Of a DNA stretch of 64,000 bases, positions 24,985-35,726 are shown piece by piece. The stretch's first letter is position 1. Each line of letters begins with the position of its first letter. This stretch comes from Agapanthus africanus. Taxonomy: Eukaryota; Streptophyta; Magnoliopsida; Asparagales; Amaryllidaceae. Under the pieces are notes generated by a model that searched no databases, was not told where the DNA came from, and was given only the letters and a program-made list of their open reading frames with translations. A program made the translations under genes and the position numbers. The stretch is from the NCBI GenBank assembly GCA_030015575.1, contig CM057337.1, forward strand, positions 336,794,583-336,858,582. Direction: 5' to 3'.

Positions 24985-26875
24985 CTAGATCCAGTTGCTG
25001 GCATACCGCATGCCCAACATCTCAAACAGCCTCTTGAACTGGACTTGAGGGATGGCCTTGGTGAATGGATCTGCCGTGTTGTCTTTTGTGTCTACTCTCC
25101 ACACCTCGATCTCCCGGCGATCGACGATCTCCCTAATCATATGATACCGCCTCAAGATATGCCTGGATTTCTGATGGGACCTTGGTTCCTTCGCTAATGC
25201 TACAGCCCCATTGTTATCACAATACAAAGGTATTGGATTAGCAATGGATGGAACCACCTGAAGTTCAGAGATGAACTTCTTCATCCAGACAGCCTCTTTC
25301 GCGGCATCGTTAGCAGCTATATACTCAGCCTCCGTAGTTGAGTCTGCGACGGTATCCTATTTGGAACTCCTCCAACATACCGCCCTTCCATTGAGGGTAA
25401 ACACAAAACCCAAAACGGATTTAGAGTCATCTTTGGAAGCTGGAGTCGGTAAAAGCCTCGACCTAGAGGTCCCCATTACCGTAAACCAAGAACATCTCCT
25501 TAGTCCTTCTCAGGTACTTGAGAATATTCTTTACCGCTATCCAATGCTTCTCACCTGGGTCAGACTGATACCTGCTTACCACACTATGTGCGTAAGCTAC
25601 ATCTGGTCTGGTACATAACATCGCATACATTATGGATCCTACTGCCGAAGCGTAGGGTATAATGCCTATGCAAGCCCTCTCTTCATCAGTCTTTGGAGAC
25701 ATCTCATTGGAGAGGGTGATCCCGTGACAAGCGGGTAAATTACCGTGCTTGGAATCTTCCATACTAAATCTCTTTAGTATAGTGTTAATGTACCCGGACT
25801 GTGAATGTCCCAACATTCTTTTGGATCTATCATGATTGATGTTAATCCCCAGAATGTAAGAGGCATATCCCAAGTCTTTCATGGAGAATTTCTGCGACAA
25901 GAAAAGCTTTATTGATTGTAGCATAGGGACATCATTCCCTATCAGTAGTATGCCATCGACGTACAAAACGAAGAAGACTACTGCTCCTTCTACAATCTTC
26001 CTATAAATGCATGGTTCATCTACATTTTTGATAAAGTCAAATTCTTTGACCGTCTCATCAAAGCAGATGTTCCAACTCCGCGATGCTTGTTTTAATCCAT
26101 AAATGGATTTAAGCAAATTGCACACCTTTCCGCTGCTCCCACTGTCTAAGAAACCTTCTGGTTGATCCATGTAAACACTTTCTTCTAAATGTCCATTTAG
26201 AAAAGTTGTTTTTACGTCTATCTGCCAGATTTCATAGTCATGGAAGGAAGCAGTGGCAAGTAGGATCCGAATGGATTTAAGCATAGCTACTAGGGAAAAG
26301 GTTTCATCATAGTCCAATCCTGGTCTTTGACAAAAACCTTTTGCAACGAGTCTAGCTTTGTAGGTTTCCACTTGTCCAAATGCACCGATCTTCTTTTTGA
26401 AGATCCATTTGCATCGAACTGGTTTCACTCCAGGAGGAGCAACATCTAAAGTCCATACTTTATTGGTGTACATGGATTCCATTTCGGATCTCATAGCATC
26501 CAGCCACTTCACCGAGTCTTTACTCGTGATAGCCTGCTGAAAATTAGTAGGCTCATCATCATCGATAAAGCAATCCTCTCGATCCCCATCTACAAGAAAC
26601 CTATAGTATCTTTCAGGAGGACGAGAAAGCCTACCAGATCTGCGGAGCGGCATTGGTTCGTCGGGCTCTATTGAAACCTGAGGTTCTACTAAGTTCTCGG
26701 CAGTAGTTTGATGTTCTGGAATTTCTTCCAGCTCTACCGCGCTCCTATTAATTTCTTTTGCAAGAAATTCTCTCTCTAAGAAGACAATGTGGCGAGCGAC
26801 AAACACCTTTTGTTCTTCAGTGTGGTAGACAATGTATCCCCTTGAATGCTTGTGGTATTCCACAAACTTGCACAA
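24985..26875 (-). pseudogene. Copia B reverse transcriptase and RNase H
   Basis: Family motifs in order from high to low coordinate: SVKWLDAMRSEMESM, CKWIFKKK, YKARLVAKGF, the DVKTTFLNG block, YGLKQASRSW, SQKFSMKDLG, RSKRMLG, SIMYAMLCTRPDVAYA and HWIAVKNILKYLRRTK. RNase H elements (SELQVVPSIANPIPLYCDN, KEPRSHQKSRHI) follow toward 24985. The wording matches plant Tork/Angela copia polyproteins. In that family this enzyme copies element RNA to DNA in cytoplasmic particles. This copy is a fossil. Confidence 0.9.
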
Positions 26876-26881
26876 AACCGA

Positions 26882-27700
26882 TCATGCCTCGAGCTTGTCC
26901 GGATTATGCTTTTTAACAAATGCCGGACACCCCCATATCTTGATATACTTAAGACATGGTCTCTTCCCGCTCCACATTTCATATGGAGTAGTAGGCACAG
27001 ACTTAGTTGGAACTCTATTCAATAGGTATGCAGCTGATTCTAGTGCAAAACCCCAGAAAGAAAGTGGCAACTCAGCACTACTCATCATTGAACGCACCAT
27101 GTCCATTAGCGTGCGATTCCTCCTTTCTGATACACCATTATGCTGAGGTGTATACGGTGGAGTAAGCTGAGAGAGAATTCCATTCTCTTTTACGCATTCT
27201 AGGAAACTGGTACATAAGTATTCTCCACCTCGATCAGATCGAAATGTCTTGATGCTTTTACCAGTCTGTTTCTCCACTTCATTTTTATACTCCTTAAATT
27301 TCTCAAAGGCCTCGGATTTATGCTTCATTAAAAACGCATGTCCATACCTCGAGAAATCATCAGTAAAGGTGATGAATTAGGAGTGACCACTTCGTGCATG
27401 TGTAGACATCGGACCACATACATCGCTGTGTACAAGTCCTAAGAGTTCCGTGGCTCTTACTCCGTGTCCGGTGAACAGAGATTTGGTCATCTTTCCTTTG
27501 ATACATGATTGACAAGTTGCATACGATGAATATTCAAACGGATCTAAATATCCATCTTTATGTAACTTAGTCAACCTTGTTTCATTTATATGACCAAGTC
27601 TACAATGCTATAGGAAGGCTTGGTTTGAATCCAGAGCCTTCCTTTTAAGTGCGTTTTGAATATTGAAAACTTGAGGTTGATAGTATGTATATGCCATTTT
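26882..27700 (-). pseudogene. Copia B integrase with zinc-binding head
   Basis: Visible parts are the head region (LHKDGYLDPFEYSSYATC, CIKGKMTKSLF), the catalytic core start (LLGLVHSDVCGPM), the TFRSDRGGEY block, a PPYTPQHNGVSERRNRTL block, and KSVPTTPYEMWSGKRP near 26950. The family role is insertion of element DNA into the host chromosome. Fossil copy. Confidence 0.88.
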
Positions 27701-28330
27701 CCAGTGTGCCAAACCCAATCATTTCTTGATTTAGGAGAATGTTCATGACATTTCTTTCAAGTGCAAAATTATATCCTTCATTAGATAACAAAGATACTAA
27801 TATAATATTACACAGCATACTGGGAATACAAAAACAGCTGTACAACACCAAAATGTGACCACTAGTCAACCGCAGGTGATATTCCCCCACTGCAACAGCA
27901 TCTACGTTCATTCTATTGCCCATCCGGAGGGTCATATCACCTGCCTTCAGTGCTCTACGGTTTCTCTGAGCCTGCAAAGAATTACAGATGTTAGAACCAG
28001 AACCGGTATCAAGTACCCATGATGTAGACTTTACTGAAAGATAGTTTTCGATTACAAACACACCTGAAGCAGAAGCAGCAGCTTGCTTCGTGTCCTTGGC
28101 TTTGAAATCCATGCAATCCTTCTTCCAGTGCCCCTGCTTGTGACAATAATAGCATTCATTCTTATCCGCCTTCACTCTCCCTACCTTGTTCGTTCCCTGC
28201 ACCTTCTTGACCCCGCCTTTCGGTTTGGTGGCTTTCATCTTCTTCTTCCCCTTAGCTTTCGCTTTGGATTTAGAAGAGGATGATTGGCCTACATATAGAA
28301 CGGGGGTCTTCTCCTTTTTCAAGGAGGTCT
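27700..28330 (-). pseudogene. Copia B zinc knuckle and protease
   Basis: The CCHC knuckle CYYCHKQGHWKKDC lies near 28115-28165, after a Lys-rich basic stretch (about 28165-28290) typical of the nucleocapsid end of gag. The protease part carries WVLDTGSGSNIC near 27990-28025, with the DTG of aspartic proteases, followed by LRMGNRMNV. It ends at the E insertion junction (28330). Confidence 0.87.
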
Positions 28331-28744
28331 TGTTCATATCATAATTTTGCATTATTATATTCCCCATTCTTAATCATTTTACAAATAAATAGGTGTTTTT
28401 GATCCATGTCTGTTGAATAGTTGCAGGTTACAGGTTCTCGGAACAAAACAGTGAAAATGATGAAAAGATGTTACAAAAGTGAGATTACGACTAACAAATA
28501 GAAGAATCTTTATCATGCCTACAGTTTGAAGAACAAATGAAAATCAATGAATAATTTCATAAAGTACAAAGGCAGCGCAAGATTCAAGACTTCAACACGA
28601 AGCGAACGGTAAAAGTCCATAACATTCTGCACTGTGGAAATTTGGAAGAAACTAAAAGACATTCTAAAGAACCAAGTAAAGAAAATAGAAGGAAAAAGCA
28701 ACAGAATGAAGCCCTGAAGAAATTATATATCAAGACCACCATAT

Positions 28745-28793
28745 GGCCGCTGAACCGCGGCCAAACCATGCTTATGGCCGCGGATCCGCGGCC
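28745..28793 (+). other. E LTR: paired GC palindromes
   Basis: GGCCGCTGAACCGCGGCC (28745-28762), a 13-nt spacer AAACCATGCTTAT, then the perfect 18-bp palindrome GGCCGCGGATCCGCGGCC (28776-28793). The second block is kept in the 3' LTR (34554-34571). The copia D leader has the same layout with spacer AAATCAATGCTTT (63747-63759). Confidence 0.8.
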
Positions 28794-28906
28794 GTGCTGT
28801 GCACGTGTGGTGCGTGTCGGTGCGTCGGTGCATTGACTCGGTTTTCTTAAGGGTATTTTTGTAATTCTAGATATGGATCAGATGTAACCCTAGGGGTTCT
28901 ATTTTC

Positions 28907-28916
28907 TATAAATAGG
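28907..28916 (+). promoter_or_regulatory. TATA box of the E 5' LTR
   Basis: TATAAATAGG, a strong plant TATA consensus, also at 34678-34687 in the 3' LTR. Transcription would begin near 28940, placing the palindromes at 28745-28793 in U3. Confidence 0.7.
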
Positions 28917-29029
28917 AACCCTATAGCTCTTTTTAGAGCGTGCCTCCTTTTGGGTGCCTCTTTAGAGATGCCTCTTTTAAATTCCAGATCTTAGATTTTC
29001 AATTCAATGTAATCGTCAAAGAGTGTATC

Positions 29030-29035
29030 AATAAA
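29030..29035 (+). terminator. Polyadenylation signal of the E LTR
   Basis: AATAAA about 120 bp after the TATA box. The counterpart in the 3' LTR is near 34800. It would end a transcript running from one LTR to the other. Confidence 0.5.
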
Positions 29036-29381
29036 GAAGTAAGTTTTTTTATCTTGCCCTAGTTAATTTCTTTTCTGCCCTAGTTATAAATTTCTTTTCT
29101 GCCCTAATTATAAATTTTATTTATCTGCCGTAGTTGTTAATTTTATTTATCTACCGTAGTTGTTAAATTAAAATCAGAAAAATGAACTCTTAGATCTTAA
29201 AATAAAAACACCATTTTTTTGGATTAAATCGTTAGAACACAAAGATAAGGAATCCATTTCCCTGTGGACCGACCCGTACTCAACCGACTAGCTACCAAGC
29301 GACGCCGTTCTTGATTGCGGTTAATATTCTTTGATTCATCTTTTAAAAGCGAAAGCGCATAAAAAATCTCTATCAATCAAA

Positions 29382-29399
29382 TGGCGCCATTGCCGGGGA
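29382..29399 (+). other. E primer-binding site (tRNA-Asp type)
   Basis: TGGCGCCATTGCCGGGGA, two bases after the LTR end. This is the usual plant Athila/Tat site with one difference. Confidence 0.85.
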
Positions 29400-29735
29400 G
29401 ACGGTAGTCTCTTTTTTTGTGTAATTTCTGATTAATAAATTTTTTTTTATAAAAATTTAAAAAATTTAAAAATTATAAAAATTGAAATTTTTTAAAAACA
29501 AACAATTTTTTTTTAAATCCAATAAAAATAAAAATCATCTTGTTCTTTTTGAGAGGTATTGTGTGAATTGTGCAGGAAAAGAAGACGGACAAATTCAGAT
29601 CTGGAAAAATCCAGCGAACAAAGCAGCAAACAGAAGATCTGAACAGACAGAGGAGAATCAAAACAGCAAACAGAAAATTTTTGGGGATCTGAACCGACCG
29701 ATAGACAGAGGAACCGCCACAATATCCCTCTTTTG

Positions 29736-29751
29736 ACCGCGGAACCGCGGC
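29736..29751 (+). other. E leader palindrome shared with copia A
   Basis: ACCGCGGAACCGCGGC, about 340 nt past the primer-binding site. The same 16-mer occurs in the element sense in the copia A leader (10008-10023 on the minus strand). A weaker GAACCGCC block lies about 20 nt upstream. Confidence 0.7.
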
Positions 29752-30581
29752 TAGTAGGTGACATCAGCAGGTGGAATCTTCTCTATAAGCATTCTTTTCC
29801 TCCCCTCTGTCCTCTGTAGTCCTCTAAAAAATTTTCCTGCAGGGTTCTTTGCGCAAAAAAAATTCTTCTGCCTCTCCAATAAATTGTTTTTGTGCAGGAT
29901 TCTTTGCGCTGCAAAATAAAAAATTTTTTGAAAGTGTTTTAGATTTTTGTGTGTTAACTGCTTTGCATTTTTAAAAACGGACTTTTAAGGGGCTATAATA
30001 CCAATCCATATTGGGTGGGGATTTCATTACCCTTCCTAGGACCCCAAAAATCACAAAAAACATTTTGCATCAACCCTTGAGTTAATTAAAAAATATTAGA
30101 CTCAGCCAATAAGGACTGTCGTGCTCATTAGGATAAAGGAAAGGTTGTAAGCATCGGTCGTTTATCTAAACCTGACTTTGTGATGCCTAGGCTAGACAAG
30201 TAGAAAGGTAATTTTAAAAGACCCGTCTCACGGTGATTCGTGAGCGGATCCCTCCTTTCTTTACCTGTGCTTACCTGGCCACAATTGGCGGTGAAGAGGC
30301 GATTTGAGGATTTCACAACTTGCTCTTTGGAACTGTTAGGAGCAGTCTAGTTGACTTTGGAGACCCTAGCTCTAGGCTTGATTGTGCATATATAAATTGT
30401 GATTGTGCCGTAGTTCCGTACAAATTTTTGCAAAACTATTTCTAAAAAAAAACACTTTCAAAAATTCCAAAACTCCAAAACAAACAATTTTTTTAAAAAA
30501 ATAAATAAATAATTTTCTTTTAAAAATTAAAAATAAAACATAAAAAAAAATCATCACATTCTTTTTCTTCTCCTTTCTCAC

Positions 30582-31277
30582 ATCATGGGCACCCCACCTC
30601 CCAAAACTCTTGCCGACCTTTGGTGCCCTGAACCAAACTTTACTTCCTACGCGAATTGTTTTGGTCGAATTACGGACGACCCATCCATGCCCAAAATTTC
30701 TTTGAAAGATTGAATAGAAGCGTCTAGGAGAAACTGTTGGACTCCGCAATCCACTGTGTATCAACCGTTTCAACCTTCACCACTTTCTTACGTAGATACC
30801 CATTTTTCGAGTCCTGTTGTAACTCCGAAACCCATGTCTATTGCTGAACATATTGAACAATCTCGTAACCGATCTTTCACTCCTTTCAACACTTCCAGTT
30901 CTTGGGATCAACAAGTCCATTCACCTTTTTATCCAAATGTTGATTCTACTCCTGTCCAACCATTCAATTCCTACCAGTCCTACCCGACTTTCGCACATTC
31001 CCTAGACATTGCTTCTACACAGCCATTTGGGAGTTTCCAGAATCCAAATTTTTTTGAATATTTTACTGAAACCCCTTCACAACCCATGTCTAGTCTGGAA
31101 CAGTCGTTGGAAGCTTATATTGTAGTGACAAACCAACAGATGAGAAATTTGGATGCGTCTATTGCCGCCCTTAAGTCATCAAGACAACCTAGTGAACCGG
31201 TAGCTAGTTTCCAACTAGCTCCAAATTTTCCAATGTATGATGAGGCGGTTGGACAGAGTGAGAATTTGAGTGGTTAG
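30582..31277 (+). pseudogene. E gag-like region
   Basis: A reading frame (clearest at 30756-31277) encodes a Pro-, Ser-, Phe- and Gln-rich protein ending in a helix-like stretch (SLEQSLEAYIVVTNQQMRNL, then DASIAALKS). That ending resembles the coiled-coil segment after the capsid part of Athila gag. The rest I do not recognise. No zinc knuckle is seen. Confidence 0.45.
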
Positions 31278-31394
31278 AGTGAGCTGTACACACATCCCAA
31301 TAAAACCTACCCATCCCCAATTAAATCCCACAACTCCGGTTTTCAAACAAGTGTCCCAAATGATTCACCAGTTAAAGATAAAACGTGTAATGAG

Positions 31395-32546
31395 TTGTGC
31401 GACTTTGTAGTGTTTGATTTACCTGATTGTGAAGAGCCCCTTTCAAGTGAAATCGTCACCAATCCTTTTGACCTCTACACCTCCACTCTAGAACCTGAAT
31501 TGATAAATATCCATGCTTTTGATGAGGTGTCTAAAAAAATTGATTTTCACTCGATCGAGGATATTGACGCCGGGAATATTTTGGATGATGAACCCGCAGA
31601 TTTGATTGAAATTGCCTCTCCAGTTCATCATCCCGAATCATTAAATGTTTTTCCCAAACTTTATATGCGTCTTGATTTTGATGATAATGGCATGGATAAG
31701 CTAAATTTTGAGGAGAATATTGAGGAAATTATTGAGGATAAACCAGTTTTGTTTGATGAGTTGGATTTTCCAATTCATCATGTTCCTTCTACTGACTGTA
31801 TACACCTTCCTGAACCTTTAACTGTAATCCTTCCTAAATCACTCCCCTTCGTCCTTTCCATCGTTCCGACCACGCAAGAATCCGTTACGCTTTCATCTCT
31901 AATGTCTGGTTTACCAAGTTCGACGTACCCATGTTTGCTTACGAATCTTGAGGGATTTGATATCATTTCTCCGTCGGTTGATAGATTAGCACAATCACTT
32001 TTTACACAACGGTCATTATAAATTGTGCTAATTTATACACTCCATCCCCACCCTCAAGTTCGTATCCCCACTTTCTTTGGTTCTTCTAATCTTCCTTTAA
32101 TGATACCGAGTGATGATGAATCACAATCCGATATTTTGAGTTCGATAATTTTAGAAAAACAACTTGATTTAGAATCTTTTGAGAATAAGGTAGATAAGCT
32201 TTACGAGTCTCCTACCTCCGTAATTTTTGAAGAATCATGTGTGTTGAATTCTGGCGTGACACTTATTGACATTGAAACGTTCAATCGGACCTTCGATGAA
32301 AGTTTCGAAGATATTTTCGCCGACGAACTCACATTCCTAAATGACACGGATTTTATGATTAATCAACCTCCACTTGAAGAAGTCGAACCACCACCATTTT
32401 TTTTTCTCTTCCGCCATTCTTCTCCTCCACCGAGACCGTATACTACTTCTATCTCCACACGGTCTCGTGTGCTTTCATCTCCTTTCTCTACACTCCATTT
32501 TTTCACCAACCCTACAATTATAACGATAAAATTTTTGAATGGTTAG
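31395..32546 (+). pseudogene. E acidic protein region of unknown function
   Basis: Two adjacent frames (31395-32021 and 32025-32546) encode Asp/Glu-rich sequence (for example HSIEDIDAGNILDDEPADLI and NFEENIEEIIEDKPVLFDEL). I recognise no domain. Acidic spacer proteins between gag and protease occur in Athila/Tat elements, so this may be such a remnant. Codon-like periodicity and frame length exceed what the AT-rich background gives. Confidence 0.45.
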
Positions 32547-34040
32547 TGCTAACCTTTGTCCTGTGTAAGGCCTTGTATAGTTTTATTTTTCTCCTCCCTA
32601 ACTTTGAACTTTAACGCTTAAAACAGTGGAAACACTGTCTCACTTAAGTTGGGGGGGGGACCTTTATGTATATATTTTTTGTTTTTCTTTTAACAATAAA
32701 AAAAATTATATATAAAAAAAATAAATAGGGGAGTACCGACAATTTTGACCCTCTTGGTGTAGCCTGACAGTGAGGATACTGTCAAGTTTAAGTTTGGAGG
32801 TGTGTTCAGTAAGCTTTCTTCCTTCGCATTCATATGAATTTTTTTTTGCATTTGCATACTTATTTTAAAACCAATAAAAATTGAAAATTTTTAAAAATTA
32901 TAAAAACTGAAAAGTTCAATTTTGGCCATATTTGACTTACGTGTGACATGACGGTTGACTAGTTAGGAAAAACTAGATCCTAAACTTAGTAAATTAAAAA
33001 CCCTAAAAATAACCTTTCTTAATATTAACGGTAAAAAATATATGTCCTTGAAGATTATTTAGAAATAGGCAAATTTTGAGTTCAGTTCTAGGGCTAAGTC
33101 AAAATAAGGGAAGAGTATTGAAATTTTTATTAAAGTGTAAGTCTGAAAAATAATTCTGAACCTTAAGTCTAAATTCTTAGAATATATACCCTACAATTAG
33201 CACCTACACGCACCATGAAACTTGGAATAATAGAGGATACCTTGAAATGCTCTTGTCTAAAAGCCTTAGTATGAAGGAAAATAAAATAAAAGTATAAGTG
33301 TGAATAAAGAGATATAAAAAAATGAACACTGGTCTTGTAATTACTTAAGGCTGTGTAAAATAAAAAATATATAGCGAGGGTGCTTTATCACCTAGTGCCT
33401 TAGACCAACTGGTTTGGGAGTCACTGCTAAAGCCTTAGGTATGACAAGACGAGGAATTACGCCATAATGCGCAAATACATTTTGTAATCGGTCGTTAGTA
33501 CCTCAAGAAGTATTAACGGTCGCATGAAGGACGTGTAAGCTATTTCATCTAAAAATTCACCAATTAAAAGTACTTTGGACGATGGACAAGAGTATAATAG
33601 CTTGATTTGAATTTCCAAGTGTAGGGGTGATACATACACACACGTAGGGGTATATGATTGGGGTTTGGATGAGAGATAGGAATGAAAAATAGGGCCTATA
33701 TCTTTAATAGAGATGATAAAAATTCCTAAGTTGGGATGGAACCTTAGAAGGAAAATTCAAAAGATGCTAAAAGCTAATTCACAGAACATATACAATCTTA
33801 AGATAAATGATAAGGAAGCGTGAAAAATATGGGTTGATGATTTCTAAGTTGAGGATAATAGAATTTCTTACTAGAATACTGAATTGAAGAATGAAAGTCA
33901 ATAGGCCAAATTGATAGGATTTTGTGGGTAGTATCCGCTGAAAACCCTCAGGAGACAACACTCCTCCTACTAGGGACACCTAGAGGTTTAACGGCTTGTT
34001 GCAGGAGCTCACTGCAATCGTGTTTCCCTGCGAAAGTGAG
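32547..34040 (+). mobile_element. E 3' internal region, non-coding
   Basis: AT-rich, without a convincing frame. Three short stretches read like structured untranslated sequence (AAGTTGGGGGGGGGACC near 32645, AAGTTTAAGTTTGGAGG near 32785). Nothing resembling pol was found. Confidence 0.55.
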
Positions 34041-34060
34041 GATAGGCTTTTTTCGAGAAT

Positions 34061-34108
34061 AAAACTAGTTTTGCTCGAGGACGAGCAAAAGATAAGTTTG
34101 GGCGTATT
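34061..34108 (+). other. E polypurine-tract neighbourhood
   Basis: Contains TTTGCTCGAGGACGAGC followed by AAAAGATAAGTTTGGGCG and the LTR start. This signature recurs at the 3' end of many plant Athila-type and derivative elements. Confidence 0.75.
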
Positions 34109-35150
34109 TGTTCATATCATAATTTTGCATTATTATATTCCCCATTCTTAATCATTTTACAAATAAATAGGTTCTTTTGATCCATGTCTGTTGAATAGTT
34201 GCATGTTATAGGTTCTCGGAACAAAACAGTGAAAATGATGAAAAGATGTTACAAAAGTGAGTCTACGACTAACAAATAGAAGAATCTTTATCATGCCTAC
34301 AGTTTGAAGAACAAACGAAGATCAATGAACAATTTCACAAAGTACAAAGGCAGCGCAAGATTCAAGACTTCAACACGAAGCGAACGGTAAAAGTCCACAA
34401 TATTCTGCACTGTGGAAATCTGGAAGAAACTAGAAGACATTCTGAAGAACCAAGTAAAGAAAATAGAAGGAAAAAGCAACAGAATGAAGCCCTGAAGAAA
34501 TTATGCAACAAGACCACCATATGGCTGGGGAACCGTGGCCAAACCATGCTTATGGCCGCGGATCCGCGGCCGTGCTGTGCACGTGTGGTGCGTGTCGGTG
34601 CATCGACTCGGTTTTCTTAAGGGTATTTTTGTAATTCTAGATATGGATCAGATGTAAACCCTAGGGTTTCTATTTTCTATAAATAGGAACCCTACAGCTC
34701 TTTTTAGAGCGTGCCTCCTTTTGGGTGCCACTTTAGAGATGCCTCTTCTAAATTCCAGATCTTAGATTTTCAATTCAACGTAATTGTCAAAGAGTGCATC
34801 AATAAAGTAGTATGTTTTTTATCTTGCCCTAGTTAATTACTTTTCTGGCCTAGTTATAAATTTCTTTTCTGCCCTAATTATAAATTTTATTTATCTGCCG
34901 TAGTTGTTAATTTTATTTATCTACCGTAGTTGTTAAATTAAAATCACAAAAATGAACTCTTAGATCTTAAAATAAAAACACCATTATTTTGGATTAACTC
35001 GTTAGAACACAAAGATAAGAAATCCATCTCCCTGTGGACTGACCCGTACTCAACCGGCTAGCTACGAAGCGACGCCGTTCTTGATTGCGGTTAATATTCT
35101 TTGATTCATCTTTTAAAAGCGAAAGCGCATAAAAAAATCTCTATCAATCA
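34109..35150 (+). repeat. E 3' LTR
   Basis: Pairs with 28331-29379. The TATA box (34678-34687), the 18-bp palindrome (34554-34571) and the end TATCAATCA are conserved. Confidence 0.93.
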
Positions 35151-35726
35151 TGTCTCTGCCACCCTCAACATGTTGAGGAGCTTTGGAAGATCAGCTTCCA
35201 TTTCGTGCATGTTGAAGTTCAGCATGAACTGAGAGAAGGTGTGGGGAAGGGACTGCAAAATCAAGTCGATGTACAACTCATTCTCTAGCGCGCATCCCAG
35301 GTTTGCGAGTTCCTCAATGAGGCTGATCATCTTTAGGACGTGCTCTCCTACAGGTGATCCTGGAGCTAACCTTATCTGGAATAGTTTTCTTGAGGTCTCG
35401 TACCTTGCGCTACGGGAGTGCTCTCCATACAGTTCCTTGCAATGGAGAAAGATGGATATAATATCCATACTTTCGTGCTGTTTCTGGAGTTCATTGTTCA
35501 TGGACGCCAGCACGATACACTTAGCTCTCTCACAGTCTAGATCCCAAGTTTTGCGGACTTCCTTGTCCGCAACTGAGGAATCTGGTCCTGGGATAGGGGG
35601 AGGAACAGCGGTGGTAACATATGCAACTTTGTCATAAATTGGTGAAATGTTGATGTTCCTTAGCCAATCCTTATAGTTTGGCCCGGTTAGTGTATTCTTT
35701 TCAAATAATAGTTTTAGTCCTGTCAT
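35151..35726 (-). pseudogene. Copia B gag (UBN2-type capsid part)
   Basis: The start ATG is at 35726, just past the GA-run that closes the leader. The product begins MTGLKLLFEKNTLTGPNYKD and continues with WLRNINISPIYDK, YGEHSRSARYETSRKLF, GSPVGEHVLKMI and LPHTFSQFMLNFN. These are the conserved blocks of plant copia gag (UBN2 family), which forms the particle shell. The E junction interrupts it. Confidence 0.88.

Larger units (their letters stand above)
28331..29379 (+). repeat. E 5' LTR
   Basis: Starts TGTTCATATCATAATTTTGC and ends CTCTATCAATCA. It contains the paired palindromes, a TATA box and a polyadenylation signal. Confidence 0.93.
28331..35150 (+). mobile_element. E: Athila-like (Ty3) non-autonomous element inserted in copia B
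   Basis: 6.8 kb, with LTRs 28331-29379 (1,049 bp) and 34109-35150 (1,042 bp). By eye they are about 96% identical, so E is younger than B. The flanks GGTCT (28326-28330) and TGTCT (35151-35155) look like a 5-bp target duplication with one later change. The primer-binding site TGGCGCCATTGCCGGGGA is of the Asp type used by Athila/Tat elements. The end of the internal region carries CTCGAGGACGAGCAAAA then AAGTTTGGGCGTATT, a hallmark of this group. No protease, RT or integrase is seen. Confidence 0.9.
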
